A stretch of DNA of 64,000 nucleotides from Lycium barbarum (GCF_019175385.1 NC_083344.1:5432965-5496964); one strand, 5' to 3'. Shown: positions 1 to 11,680, counted from the stretch's first letter. Numbers and translations: made by a program. Notes: generated by a model from the letters alone, not told the origin.

Positions 1-790
1 AAACTCGACCAAACCTCTTGGAAACACATCTTTGGCAGAAAACACAAGTTTTGGAGGCTAGGGTTTTTGCACCACACTTTGGGGTTGAAGATTTTGGTTG
101 AGAACTTTCTTAAACCATTAAAGTGTTTGATTTCTTGTTTTGCTTATGTATTGAATGATTTTTATTGCTAATGAAGTGAGTTAATGTTGTTTTAGTAAAT
201 CTTGTTCTTTAATGTTTCTTAAGGGATTAGCTAACCCTAAGACCCGCCCATTTACTTGGATTTGAGCTCGGAAGAGGAAAATTGAGGTTGGGAAAGATAA
301 TTAACAAGAATTTGGAGCTTTAAACCTCATCTAACAACTTGAGCTAGGAATAAAAAAGTTACTTGAGATTATATTGATTGTGCTTGATATCACACTCTAA
401 GGCTTGGAAAAGCTTAGAGTAAAATTCATTGATTTGGTTGGAAGACTTTCAATGAGATTTTAGAAATCATTATCTAATTAGCATAAACTCACTCTTAGTT
501 GTAAAGTCGTGAAATACATTGGATCGTCACTTAAGCGTAATTTCCTTTGTAGCCATACTTGTGGCCATTGATCATTTTACCCCCTTTCTAGTTAGTTTTG
601 TGAAACCAAAAAAATCAAATATTGAAAAAGTGTTTGGCTTAGCTTAGTTGGTAATAATTCCTTACTTGTTTAAATCGCCTTTATATTGTTCCCTGTGGAT
701 TCGACTTTGATTCATAGTTGGGTAAATTATATTGGGACGATCGTGTACACTTTCTCTTTGAAGAGTGAATTTGGACGTTATCAAATACCT
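1..790. repeat. Gypsy LTR-like fragment (end of LTR)
   Basis: This non-coding stretch ends in wording that recurs in plant Gypsy LTRs (Athila/Tat type): CCCTGTGGATTCGAC near 690, TTGGGTAAATTATATTG near 718 and GGACGTTATCA near 774. The usual primer-binding site with TGGCGCC does not follow, and the left part lies outside the window. It is therefore best read as a truncated or solo LTR piece. The call is from recognised wording only, with no target duplication to support it. Confidence 0.4.
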
Positions 791-851
791 GTCTAACTTA
801 TTGTCTTGAATGTACTATTACATTTATATGGTTAATAAGAGCATAACATTT

Positions 852-1035
852 TTTTTGTTCGCAACCCGGTGTCCGATACTCGCATTGGAGTTCGACTAAA
901 TTCGAATTCACGCTGTGTAGGGTCCATTCGGGGAAAGCGCTCCTTACCAGGAATTTTTTCATACCCAGAACTCGAACCCCAAATCTGTAGTTAAGGAAGG
1001 AGCAACCCCATCTACTGCACCACATCCTTTGGTGG
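852..1035 (-). mobile_element. SINE (TS/SolS-like), full length with 19-bp target duplication
   Basis: Read on the minus strand it starts CCACCAAAGGATGTGG, has an A-box-like TGGTGCAGTAGATGG, a B box GGGTTCGAGTTC (complement of 971-983) and an A-rich tail at the left edge. The flanks repeat TAATAAGAGCAYAACATTT at 833-851 and 1036-1054, one mismatch in 19, the mark of target-primed insertion. A short frame across it (798-1052) is accidental. Confidence 0.88.
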
Positions 1036-1054
1036 TAATAAGAGCACAACATTT

Positions 1055-1785
1055 AAGATATAGTTGGAACTCCAAGTTAGAATTTCTAAATATAAAAAAT
1101 GTATTTCAAATTTTTTAAAACAGATTAAAAGGAAGGGATACCATGCAAATTGAAGCAATAAAATATAAAAAGAAATTTTCCATTAGCAGATCACCTAAGA
1201 GATTATTATAGGTAGCGACACATAATAAATGAAACTAATTATCTGTTACAACTAGAGAGAAATCCAAAATTTTAAGTTAATGAGGATTAAATACAAGAAA
1301 GGGCATCTTACTGAGTTTTGAATAAATAATTTATATGTCAAGTGATTTTCTTAATATAAGTACAAATTTTTTATCAAAGCTAGTGTATTCGAACGGCTAG
1401 AATTCTAGCTCTGCCCTTTATTACAAACACGAATATATAATAAGTTACACTGGTATCATAAAAATGATTTACCTGCCAGACTTTTTATATGTCCTGTCCA
1501 TAGTTCTCGTGCGTTTTATTACCATAAAGGTGAACTAGCGGTGGCTGCCTAAAATGTGGACTCGTGACTGCCATTTCGTCACAATTATTAATCCTTAAAA
1601 GCAGTCGAATATTTGGACCAATACTTGTCATTATTTTAGCAACTTGGATTTGATTTAATTAACCTCTAAATAATTAATATATGAGCCCTACTTTGTGTCT
1701 AATTACTCGTGATTACTCTGTTTTGTTTTGATTATCTGTATCAATTTGCGTCTTTATACAACTTGAATCCATTTGACGTTTATTA
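1055..1785. other. AT-rich intergenic DNA, nothing recognised
   Basis: No reading frame, RNA gene or repeat structure that I can support is visible here. Confidence 0.6.
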
Positions 1786-2037
1786 CTCCTTCCAATTCAT
1801 ATTATATGATGCTTTTAGCTTGGATATCTCTTAAGAAATTCACTTATTTCTGAAAAATAAGAGTTGTTTTTCACCAAATTATCCTTAATATTTAATACAA
1901 TATTTTTACTATGTCCTTAAAGACGAGCTATTTTCACCAAATTATCCATATATATATGAGAAACAATTACTTTTACAGTACTTGCACTCTCATATAAGCA
2001 TCTTCTTTTCAATTTAAGTTCTATAGATTGACGGAGG
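1786..2037. mobile_element. Stowaway-type MITE, diverged
   Basis: The ends are CTCCTTCCAATTCATA and, inverted, CCTCCGTCAATCTATAG, flanked by TA on both sides (1784-1785, 2038-2039). Tc1/mariner-derived Stowaway MITEs insert at TA and carry CTCCCTCCGT-like termini. The terminal repeats are imperfect, so this is an old copy. Confidence 0.6.
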
Positions 2038-2267
2038 TAGTTATTTATAAAAACAAAACATATTATCTGCTATGATATATTAAATTAAATTAACGATATA
2101 CAACTTCTTTATACTATTAACGTATAAAATCAGATATTTTCTTTTTCTTCTCTTATTGATCTCCAAATTATGTACTAAAATAAAAGAAGTTACCTGTTGC
2201 CACGTGTTAATTAGTACACATAAATCAAATCATTTTCTTTTTCTTCTCTTATTGATCTTCAAATAAT

Positions 2268-2456
2268 TTTTAATTTTATTTTTTACCCGGTGTTCGGCAT
2301 CCATATTGAAGCTCGATAAAATCTGCATTGCGCGTTGAAGGTCGATTTTAGAGGTAGCGCTCCCAACATGTTTTTCTTTTTTCATTTTCAATGCTCGAAT
2401 TGAAATTTCTGATAAAGGGTGGAGAAATTCTAACCATCCTACGACAACCCATTTGG
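2268..2456 (-). mobile_element. SINE (TS/SolS-like), diverged, with 15-bp target duplication
   Basis: This is a second copy of the SINE family seen at 852-1035 (shared CCCGGTGTTCGG left side, GGTAGCGCTCCC middle, right end CCCATTTGGTG). TGATCTTCAAATAAT is repeated perfectly at 2253-2267 and 2457-2471. The B box has decayed to CAATTCGAGC. Just to the left, about 40 bp at 2137-2177 is repeated at 2232-2272, a small local duplication that includes part of the target site. Confidence 0.8.
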
Positions 2457-2471
2457 TGATCTTCAAATAAT

Positions 2472-3469
2472 ACTAAAAAGAGCAGTTAGCTGTCTTGCCA
2501 ACTGTTCTATATAGACACCATACACTTGCAAAAGCCAAGCCTAGCTGTTCGCATTATTTCATGTTTATATAGGTAACCCCAAAATGCAATGAATTTCAAA
2601 ACAATTACCTTAGTTACTTATCATGTATAAGAAAAAATAATTATTTTTAAAAATAATTGTGGAAAGTGGTTGCTACTTTAGTATCTTTTGCATTAATAAT
2701 AGTCTTTAGGCCTTTTGAGTTGTCTCGGATAACATTATACCAATAGAAGTTTGGGCACAAAAGCTTTTGCATTGTTGCTATAATATGAAGAAAAGACCAA
2801 TTTTGGAATGGGGACAAGGAAAATGTTCCATATCAATCCCCCATTTTAACGACATACATTTTTTTATAATATCAGTGTAATATAACTAACTACATATACC
2901 AAATTATTACTTTTTTTTTCAAATACCTTATTAGATTTGTTACCGAAAATTACTTAGCATTGTCGATCTACTTAACTTAATGATACAGCTAGAGACTAAG
3001 GTACGGTTCGGTTGAACCCAATAACCTTAGTTAAAATATTGTATTTATTTTAAAAAATTCATTCAATATATATAAATTATTAATTTAAAACTCAATAACT
3101 TGAAAAAGGACTAAAATTGTAAGTCATAAAATTCAAAACCTTTAAAAATATTTGAACTTGATATAATTGGTTATGTCCTGTACAAAAGATAGAGATGCTA
3201 GGTAGAAAGCAAAAGACTAAAATCTTAAAAGTGTGGTCACCTCTTGTCTCCAAGTTGCAACTAAGCGTGGGGTCTGAAATTTGGGAAATTTCAATGTTTG
3301 AGGCTCCTCAAAAAAAGAAAAGAGAAATACGCAAGGTTACAAGAAAAGCAGAATTTGATTTCTTCCTTCATTCAACAAAAACCCAAGTTGCAAACTTCTT
3401 ATCTCACCCACTCCACCCCAACCCCTCTAAAACAATATAAAAAAGAAGACAAAAAGAATATTTTGTTGG
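2472..3469. other. Intergenic DNA, nothing recognised
   Basis: AT-rich with short chance frames (for example 3195-3440). No similarity or codon pattern supports a gene. Confidence 0.55.
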
Positions 3470-3640
3470 TTTACGAGATGTTCGGTACCTGTATTGAGGG
3501 CTTGATTAATTCAACTTCGTATCACGTAAAATTCATTAATGGAGGAAGCGCTTACTATGATTTTTTTTCATACCCAGTCACATAGGAGAACCCAGGATTT
3601 GAACTTATAGGTTCGAAATTCTAGAATAGCGGGTGTTAGC
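3470..3640 (-). mobile_element. SINE relic of the same TS/SolS-like family
   Basis: GAGATGTTCGGTACCTGTATTG at the left, GGAGGAAGCGCTTACTATG in the middle and a degenerate B box (complement of GGATTTGAAC near 3595) follow the layout of the SINEs at 852 and 2268. No clear target duplication was found. The frame at 3298-3585 is an accident of this relic. Confidence 0.5.
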
Positions 3641-3759
3641 GCGCATCTGAATTCTAAATTTAATATTTGGACACGTTTAGTGAATTTCTTAACACAAATA
3701 TAGAGCCTGAACTATAGCTTTTAGGTTCGGCTGAACCCGTACGTTAGCTTCTAGCTCTA

Positions 3760-4818
3760 TGCAAGGCCGGCTAGAGGGGGAAGCAACTAAAGCAATTGCT
3801 TTAGGCCCCCCCAAATTCAAGGCCCCAAAAAATTATTATTATGTATTATTTGTACATTATAAAATTATGAGTAAAAGGGGTTAGAGTTTATATTTATCTT
3901 TTGAAATGTGATAGAGGTTATTGAAATAAATAATTCAAAGTTTGTACTCTCTCCGTTCATATTTATGTGACATTCTTTCCTTTTTAGTCAGTTTAAAAAA
4001 GAATAATTTTTTTTCATATTCAATAAAAATCTAATTTTAAACTTTTCATGTTACCTTAATGAGATGATTTATAGCCACAAAAGTTTCCATTGCTTGTTTT
4101 AGACCACAAATTTCAAAAGTCTTTATTTTTCTTTTAAACTCCTTGCCCAGTTAAATACTTTCACATAAATTAGAGACTAACAAACACTATGCAATTTATA
4201 AAAATGAATAAATTGATGACGACTTTGATAATTTCAAAAGACGAAGTCTTTTGTAGAGTTGATTATTTCTTATAAATAGTGGATTAAACCATCTTTTTAA
4301 CTTCAAATTAGACTTTAAATATTTTAAACGTATGAAATTATTTTTGACATCTATTTAGTGGTATAAAATTAAGGTTTTTAGATTATGACAATTTATAAAA
4401 ATATTATCTTAACCGTCAATATATGTTTCTTATACAATATTTATTTAAATTTTAATGAATATAGGTATTAAATATCTCTAACGGTGAAAACTAGTGATAT
4501 TTGGCACAAATATCTATGTTTAGTGTCACTTTGCCTCTCGTTCTTAAAATTTTAATCGCTAATTATATGTGAAATCATTGTATTTGTGCTTATGTTGGTA
4601 TATTGTGTATTCAGGTATAACAAGGACAAACGATGAAAAATCGGGAAACTAGCATGTGATTAAGTGAATAATCAAGATGCATGCAATATGGTATGTATGC
4701 CATCTATACAAAAAGAAGAAGAAAGAATTTGAATATACGTATATAAAATTTCATTAGAAAAATTTAACGCCTCTTGTAAAGGTTTGGCTTTAGGCCACCG
4801 ACTCTGTTGAGCCGCCCC
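3760..4818. mobile_element. hAT-like non-autonomous element, about 1.06 kb
   Basis: The left end reads TGCAAGGCCGGCT and the right end, inverted, GGGGCGGCTCAAC. Both ends carry an inner TTTAGGCC block. Flanks TAGCTCTA (3752-3759) and TAGCTCCA (4819-4826) form an 8-bp duplication with one mismatch, the hAT size. The terminal repeats are short and impure, so the class is inferred. A Stowaway MITE (3947-4177) is nested inside. Confidence 0.45.
3947..4177. mobile_element. Stowaway-type MITE nested in the hAT-like element
   Basis: It begins CTCTCTCCGTTCATATTTAT and ends TTTCACATAAATTAGAGAC, inverted copies of the common Solanaceae CTCCGTTCANATTTATGTGA terminus, with TA on both sides. Confidence 0.6.
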
Positions 4819-4826
4819 TAGCTCCA

Positions 4827-5130
4827 CCGTGTCTAGAGCTCGAACCTGAGACCTCTGATCTAATTAAAATTAAAGGGATCCTATTCATCTCACGACGACC
4901 TAGCGGTGATTAAAAGTAGACTTGTAAAGGGCTGACGTTCTTTGCTTTCCTTCACAAGAACATAGGAAACTTCATAACTATTGGCATCGGATATCTCCAC
5001 GTCAAAGTTTTGAATTAATTAGACACGAGTTAACATATGGTTTTTGTGATATATTAACTTCTCTTAGCAGCCGTTAGCTTTAAATTTGGATCTCTGGGTA
5101 GGTAATGTTATTAACTAAAAGCAAGTCCAA
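4827..5130. other. Intergenic DNA, nothing recognised
   Basis: No supportable feature between the two hAT-type insertions. Confidence 0.5.
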
Positions 5131-5138
5131 GGTACAAG

Positions 5139-5315
5139 CAGGGGCAGAGCTAGCCCTTCGGACGTGAGTTCGACCGAACCCAGTAGCTTTTGTCTGGATC
5201 TTATATTTGTATTATATTTTTTGTCAAATATTTACAAATTATTAATTTAGAACCCAATAATTTTAAATAATTAGAACCCCGAACCCACAGGCTTCAAATC
5301 CTGGCTCCGCCTCTG
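5139..5315. mobile_element. hAT MITE with CAGGGGCGGAGC termini
   Basis: A 177-bp element with inverted ends CAGGGGCAGAGCTAG and CCAGAGGCGGAGCCAGG, flanked by the exact 8-bp duplication GGTACAAG (5131-5138, 5316-5323). Interior wording (GAACCCAGTA, GAACCCACAGG) is shared with the copies at 26631, 32394 and 42822. Confidence 0.9.
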
Positions 5316-5323
5316 GGTACAAG

Positions 5324-5894
5324 AGGGCCATAGCATACCAAGGTAACCAGCTAATAAGTTAGGATTTATTTTTCGCCCTAATTCTTGCCGTAGCATAACC
5401 TAATAAGTACGATGGTGCAAAATAATTTGCAATAAGGTAAAACTCGATATCTATTTAAAATAAAACATGAAATTAAGTTCTACCAATAACAACAACAAAT
5501 AAGTTGGTGTTGACAATACTAGTACCATGATTTTCTTACTAAGGAAATTTAGAATATAAAAAAAGTAAAAACACCAAATCAAGGGGATTTAATAGTAATT
5601 TTGTCCTACATATACAATGTAATTTTCCAACGAAGGAATGTCAATTAACCCTTCCTGGACAAGGGCAACTCGTCCCTGGGTGTTGGCTAGCTATATGAAC
5701 TTTCACTGACCATGTTTTTCCATTTAAATTCATCTGTTATACACCAAAAAAAAAAAAAAAAAAAGAAGTACTAGCTCTTACAATGATGTAACATATATTG
5801 ATACTTTCAACTTCAAGAAATAGAAATATAATGCATGGGGCATGTGCATATCCAATAATAAACATATTCATTATTAATGGACCCCTTAATCTCT
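5324..5894. other. Intergenic DNA with an A-tract
   Basis: AT-rich, with an A run at about 5746-5764. No gene or repeat structure recognised. Confidence 0.55.
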
Positions 5895-5902
5895 TAGTAA
5901 AT

Positions 5903-6330
5903 TGCGCAATTTGCACGATTGCCCTTCGTTGGGGGTCGTCTTTAATTTTTGTCCCTCAAATTGCTGGTCTTTAATTTTTGTCCTTCGCTTAAAATACCCC
6001 GAGGTTCTGGGTTCGAACCCCGATTTAGTCATAAAAAAAAATTGCAAGGCAAGACTTTGCCTTAAGATATAACTAAAAGTCTGCCGGATACGGCAGACTT
6101 TGTCTTATAAGACAAACTTTTAGTTATGCCTTAAAGAAAAGTCTGTCTTATGCGGCAGACTTTGGTTAAGGCATAACTAAGTCTGCTGAAGACGACAGAC
6201 TTTGTCTTATAAGGCAGATTTTTAATTTTCGGCCACCTTTTTAAGCGAAAGGAAAAAATTAAAAACCAACAATTTGAGGGACAAAAATTAAAGACCACCC
6301 AAAAAGAAGGATAATTCCGCGCAAAAAATG
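5903..6330. mobile_element. Fold-back MITE with about 85-bp arms and nested hairpins
   Basis: The outer arms (TTTAATTTTTGTCCCTCAAA at 5940-5959 and its complement near 6268-6287) pair over about 85 bp. TAGTAAAT flanks both sides (5895-5902, 6331-6338), which suggests an 8-9 bp duplication as in Mutator or hAT elements. The core (6085-6225) repeats AGTCTGCC...GGCAGACT in alternating orientation and would form further hairpins. GGGTTCGAACCCC near 6010 resembles a tRNA T-arm, but no tRNA surrounds it. Confidence 0.75.
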
Positions 6331-6338
6331 TAGTAAAT

Positions 6339-6825
6339 GCTCACTTATTGGAATGTCTTGGACCAGATAGGGTTGGAGGGAGGGTCAAGAAGAAAATGAA
6401 AGTTATTTAAAGCAAATAAATAAAAGAGCTTATAATAAAGACAGAAAAATACTAGACACAAGAGGATCTCTTGTTTTGCACAATGGCATGATGACCCATT
6501 TCTGTTTTTCTGGAGGCGTATTGTAGTTGTAACTTGTAAGTTGTACTAACATCTGTAGCCTTTTGGCCTTTTTGATTGAGATGTTTGCAGCTTCCCATGA
6601 GTGTATATACGAATAGTTGCGAATACAATATCTCTTCACATTTATGTAAGAAAGATTCTTCATTTGCTTTTAATGTATCCATTCGTGCTCGACAGTAGCG
6701 TACGCAAAATTTTATTGAACGGTATCTATAATTAAAAAGTGAACTAGTGAAAAAATCATCGTAATGACATCACTTTAAGAAAAAGAAAAAACACAATTCA
6801 AATTTAAATCATTTATAAGTTAAAA
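6339..6825. other. Intergenic DNA, nothing recognised
   Basis: Short overlapping minus-strand chance frames only. Confidence 0.5.
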
Positions 6826-7186
6826 AAAAAAATCAAGGACATTACGGTAAATCATCTCCACAGTGTGGTTAATTCTCAAAAAAGAAAATCTCGACTGTGT
6901 GGTAGCAATTAAAATGCTCTCTATGGCGTGGATATTATAGTATTGCCCTTTCATATCCCAAATTTAAAAATAAAAAAAAAGCAGCCTAGTGCATGTTCCC
7001 GCTAAGGGCCGGACCACAAGGGGGCAACCTTTTCATATCCGAGATTAAAAAAATTCAAGGACATTAGGGTAAATCATCTCGAAAGTGTGGTTAATTCCCC
7101 AAAAAGAAAATCTCGACAGTGTAGTAGCAATTAAGATGCTCTCTATGTTGTGGATATTATAGTATTGCCTTTTCATATCCCAGATT
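6826..7186. repeat. Direct duplication, about 215-bp spacing, with an Au-SINE stub
   Basis: The block starting CAAGGACATTACGGTAAATC at 6834 recurs, diverged, at about 7056 (CAAGGACATTAGGGTAAATC) through TAGTATTGCC. Between the copies, 6985-7027 holds the 3' part of an Au-type SINE (CCCGCTAAGGGCCGGACCAC). A flank-plus-SINE unit therefore seems to have duplicated and then lost most of the first SINE. Confidence 0.7.
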
Positions 7187-7367
7187 AAAAAAAAAAAAAA
7201 AAAAGGGCCAGCCTCTTGCACTAAACTCCCGTTAAGGGTCGGACCACAAGAGTCTATTGTACGCAGCCTTATCACCCGGCATTTCTGCAAGAGGCTGTTG
7301 CCACGGCTCGAACCCGTGACCTCTTGGTCACATGGCAGCAATTTTGCCAGTTACGCCAAGGCTCGCC
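7187..7367 (-). mobile_element. Au-type SINE
   Basis: On the minus strand it begins GGCGAGCCTTGGCGTAACTG, has the B box GGGTTCGAGCCGTGG and ends GGGCTGGCCC followed by a T-run (A-run 7186-7204 on the plus strand). This order and the T tail are typical of Au SINEs. The flanking TTTTCATATCC/TTTTTATATCC repeat is imperfect. Confidence 0.85.
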
Positions 7368-7679
7368 TTTTTATATCCTGAATAAATTTGAAAAAATTAA
7401 AGGCGTATGTATAAAAAATAGAAACACATTATGTTGGAGTTATTAAAGAAAAGGTAATGAATTAATAAGAGTGGGAGTATTTAATTAGTGGTCAAGTCAA
7501 TGGTGCCAGCGGATTACAGAAAAGGAATGAGGTTGTCATGATAGCAAATAGGGGTTATCTTTCTCTGTTCTATTTCATATGTATGTTTTCCTTTTCAACT
7601 TTAGCTGTCTCACATGACATTTATTTCAAGCTCTTCATGCATGTGAAACAAACCATCAATTATCAAACAGATAAGATTA
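7368..7679. other. Intergenic DNA, nothing recognised
   Basis: No supportable feature. Confidence 0.5.
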
Positions 7680-7688
7680 TAAATTAAA

Positions 7689-8885
7689 GGCCAAACCCAT
7701 CGGGAGCCACCTGAGGTGCTCCAGATCTTTCACTTAGACACCTCAACTTAGGGGTATTTCTATTGAGCACTTACACTACCTAAAATTTGTTTCAATTAGA
7801 CACTTTTTGCATAATCAGCCAAATATGTAAAGTGAGTGTGATACACTCGCCGATGACGTGGCAAGGTGACGAATTAAATAAAGACACGTGGCATATGTAT
7901 TCAAAATAATTATTAAAAATAAAATATGACTAGAAGCAATATTTTTACACTATTTAGTTAATTAAAAAACAAAAAATAAAGAAAAGAAAAATCCTAATTT
8001 TCCAAGCACCACCTCGATCCACCTCCCATTTTCTTCGACCTCCATTCCCCTCTGCCATAACCACTACTTCCACAACTTTCAATTGATTACAATTTATGAA
8101 ATCTAAAAATCTTTCCTTCAATTATGATTTTCCATCTTTAAATGAGCTTTAATGGAGTCATCTCAATTTCTTCAATCTAAACTAACAAAATAGTGATTTT
8201 GATGGATCCTTCAATTGATTTTGAATTATGGAAAGGTGAAATTATGTTTTCTCTTTAACTGGGTTTCATTTCTTGAATATAGTGGTGGCCATGGAAACGG
8301 AGATAATATTATGTTTTCTCTTTAATTGGGTTTCATTTCTTGAATATAGTGGTGGCCATGGAAACAGAGATAATAATTTCTTGAAAGAGTGATTTCGACA
8401 GCTCCATCCTCTTTATATAGATCATTGCATCTACATGTGCCACCAACAATTTGGAGCTAGAGATTGTGGAGTTTGTCTCAATTTTTTGAATTCTTAACCC
8501 AATTGGGTCTCAATTAGAAGGATGGAGATTTAGTGATTCTTGTGGGAGATTTAGAGGAAGAAGAAATTGAGTTGAAATTGCAAGAATCTTAAGAATCCTT
8601 GTGGTTTTTATGGCCCATTTGGTGGCTTTGAGAGATATGGTGGATATGGTGAAGAAAGTGGTAGGAGGGAGGAAGAAGATGAAGGAGAAAAACAAAACGA
8701 AAACAGAAAATTATTCTCTTTCACGCTCCAAAAAAATGTGAAGGACACGCACATTACCACATCTGCAAAAGGTGTCTAATAACACATTTTAAGTTAAGTT
8801 CAGGTGTCTAAATGGAACAGGGCGTACTTGAGGTGTCTAAGTGAAAGATCTTGAGCACCTCAAGTGGCTCCCAATGGGTTTGGCC
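7689..8885. mobile_element. Mutator-like non-autonomous element with about 60-bp inverted ends
   Basis: The ends GGCCAAACCCATCGGGAGCC and its near-complement at 8866-8885 continue as inverted repeats for about 60 bp (both arms contain the CTTAGACACCTCAA block). The flanks carry the exact 9-bp duplication TAAATTAAA (7680-7688, 8886-8894), the Mutator size. Inside, a 67-bp unit is tandemly duplicated (starts 8241 and 8308). The interior carries only short chance frames and no transposase. Confidence 0.88.
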
Positions 8886-8998
8886 TAAATTAAACATCCC
8901 TGTTCGAGTAAAGCTGTTGCACATGCAGATCACAATGTGAATTTTATGAGTTCGAGATACTAATAATATAACTCCTTTGGTTTACTGGATTTCAAATA

Positions 8999-9257
8999 CT
9001 CCATCCGTTTCAATTTATGTGAACCTTTTCAAAGCACGTGGGTCAAACTTTATAAATTTGACCGTGAATTTTAGCATAGATTTTTCAAATTTGTAAAAAT
9101 AAAATTTATATATTTAGACACTACATAAAAAGTACTATAAGTCATGATAATTTATAATTCACATAATTTAGAAAAAATGTAAGAAAAACGTGGTCAAAGA
9201 AACACCTCGTAGACTCCCCAAATAGTAAAAGATTCACATAAATTGAAACAGAGTGAG
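8999..9257. mobile_element. Stowaway-type MITE
   Basis: The terminal inverted repeats CTCCATCCGTTTCAATTTAT and, from the right end, CTCACTCTGTTTCAATTTAT extend about 25 bp. TA flanks both sides (8997-8998, 9258-9259). Length 259 bp. Confidence 0.9.
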
Positions 9258-9259
9258 TA

Positions 9260-9834
9260 TATAGTATTTGTATATATATTGGATGTGTTTGGAGACGGTT
9301 TGAGGCGAATTTGACCTAAACTCATATTGAAATTTTGAGGTTGAAAATGACAACATTTGTGACCTCCCATTGCATCCCGGTTTAAATTTTCGTATATATC
9401 ATTGTATATTTGTCTATCTCCTGTTTATCTTGTATATTCATGAAAATTTGTGTGTGATATACACTGAAATGCATGATATACAAAAATATATGCACAAGTT
9501 ATAGTGTCCATGAAAATTTGCATGCGCGATATACATTGATATACATGATATACCATGTGATACACACATGTCCCAAAATTTAATCTTCCTTAATATTTGA
9601 ATATAACACTGTGCAAGTGTTTCCAACCATGCCCATTTACTCTGTTCAATCCAACAACAAAAAGAAGAAGACATGGAAATAAAATTGACATCTATTTTTT
9701 CTTTTTACTTCTGGTCTCTGATTTGAGATGAAAATGCCTACCTTACTTTTTGGAAGGAAGTACATCTGTTAATCATGAAATCAGGATAAGAATCTTTAGA
9801 TTACTCCTATTATCTCGTCTCTTTTGGGGGATTC
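9260..9834. other. Intergenic DNA with repeated GATATACA motifs
   Basis: Between 9430 and 9560 the phrase CATGAAAATTTG and several GATATACA words recur, suggesting a decayed short tandem repeat. No gene recognised. Confidence 0.5.
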
Positions 9835-9846
9835 GCCTGTACAATA

Positions 9847-10208
9847 ACAACTTCAGCTCACTGAGGACATGCCCCTTAATAAGAGGGTGCGAAGGTCGAG
9901 AATTAGGGTAGAAGGGTAGTGGATAATCGGGCACATTTCTTTTCTATTCCCGGAGTTTTAGCATTATTCTTGTATTTTCTTATTGTTTAGATTCCTATTA
10001 CTCTATATTGTTCTTTAGCCTCAGTTATCTTATTATCTTGATTGCTATTGTTTTTGCTTGCTACTGCCTACATTTTCGTCTTGCTATGAGCCGAGGTCTC
10101 CTAGAAACAACCTCTCTACCTTCCCAAGGTAGAGGTAAAGTCTGTGTACACATTACTCCCCCCAGACTCCACTTGTGGAATTACACTGTGTATACGATAT
10201 TGTTGTTG
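9847..10208 (+). mobile_element. 5'-truncated RTE-type LINE (3' tail only)
   Basis: The stretch from GAATTAGGGTAGAAGG to GAGCCGAGGTCTCCTAGAAAC, CCTCTCTACCTTCCCAAGG, GTAAAGTCTGTGTACAC and the TTGTTGTTG tail is the characteristic 3' end of Solanaceae RTE LINEs. GCCTRTACAATA flanks it at 9835-9846 and 10209-10220 (one mismatch in 12). Only about 360 bp of 3' sequence was copied in, as is usual for LINEs. The frame 10008-10385 runs across this tail and is not a gene. Confidence 0.85.
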
Positions 10209-10220
10209 TTGCCTATACAA

Positions 10221-11038
10221 TACCATTTTTATTTTGGGTTTGAGTTAATATTTCAGAAGTTGTCAGTTGTATATGTGTGTCAATATCCCAATATCATATT
10301 GTCCAATGGGGGAACGTTAGTACACCAATTGGGCTTGCTTGGATTGGAGTTGGTGTCTAACACAACTGGGCTTAGCTCAGGTTAAATTTTGACTGACTAA
10401 TTGCACCAGTAGCTGCTTTAAGGTTGTTATTTGAAACATAACTATCAGTAGTAATGTATTAAAAATAGAGAAAATTACATTGTATCTTATTGAGGCAACA
10501 ATGCTGCTAAAATTAATCCATTTTTTTTTTAATTTTTACAAAAAATGACCCAAAGTTTTTTTTCTCTCTCTCTCTGCCTTTGTATATATGTTAGTATATG
10601 TTGGTATAAGTGTCTGTATATGTTTGTATATTTTGGGCTATTTTTCGCAATGTAAGTTTTGGACTATTTTTTTTGCAATGTAAGTGACCAACTGGTATAT
10701 TTCTGAAATTTTCCCTTAAAAATATAGTCACAACTTAAAATTAAAAGAGTGGCATAGACTTGCTCTTCAAACTTCAAGTTATTGGTGTGAAGTTCAGTTC
10801 TTGCAAGTTTGTCATAAACCATGAAAAGCCATGCAACACAAAAATTCTTCGCCATAAAAAAAACTCAAACAGATTGGTATAAGTGTGCAAATTATAGAAA
10901 ATGATTCCTCACTTTGAGAAGATAAAATAATTTGGAGTAGATGGAGAAGCAAAAGAGGACATTTTCGTTGTTATAAACCATGAAAGTAATGCAACAATAA
11001 TTTTCTTTATCATAAACTCAAACAGGATTAGTTAAAGT
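10221..11038. other. AT-rich intergenic DNA with a diverged short duplication
   Basis: A block around 10808-10880 (CATAAACCATGAAAAGCCATG) recurs diverged at 10974-11030. Otherwise nothing recognised up to the CACTA terminus. Confidence 0.5.
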
Positions 11039-11680
11039 CACTACAAAAAAAACCCAAATTACCAACAACAAATTTAGTTGGTAAAATGATAAAATCAGTT
11101 GGCAATTTGAATTACCAACGGATATTGATCCGTTGCTAAAAGGCTCGATGGTAAATTTTGGCAACCAATTTGATATTGTTGGTAACATTACCAACTAAAA
11201 TTCGGTTGGTCAAACCACAAAAAAATTGTTGGCAATTTATGAATCTTGACTCTATGATTTCCGTTGGTAACTTGGCTAACTAAAATTCAGTCGGTATTCC
11301 ATCAGTAACTTTACTAACGGACAGAGAACAGGTTAGTAAATTTGGTCCTTTATTATTCAAATTTCGTTTGTAATTGGTTGGTAAATGTAGTAACAGAAAA
11401 AGTGTCATTGGTATCCTGTTAGAAACTATACTAACACATAACAACTTGGTTGGTAAGTCCGGTAATATTATTTTCAAAATACATTGGTAATCCGTTAGTA
11501 ATTTTAGTTACGGAAAAGATCTGTTGGTAATTTACCAACAAATTTCAAATTCATTAATAAATATGGTTATTATTACGTTAGTAATAGAAAAACTTCCATT
11601 AGTAATTCGTTAGAAAATTTAATATCAGATTCTAAACCTGTTAGGAAATATTACTAACCGAATAGTAATTCAACATTAAA
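11039..11680. repeat. CACTA left end with subterminal TTACCAAC repeats
   Basis: More than a dozen copies of TTACCAAC or its complement GTTGGTAA, many diverged, lie in both orientations after the CACTA terminus. In En/Spm-type elements, subterminal motifs of this kind are the binding sites of the accessory transposon protein. Confidence 0.85.

Noticed and set aside
6004..6026. GGGTTCGAACCCC as part of a tRNA gene
   Set aside because: Only the T-arm is present. No acceptor, D or anticodon arms could be drawn, and it lies inside a fold-back element.
10008..10385. 125-aa plus-strand frame
   Set aside because: It is read through the RTE LINE 3' tail and its TTG repeat.
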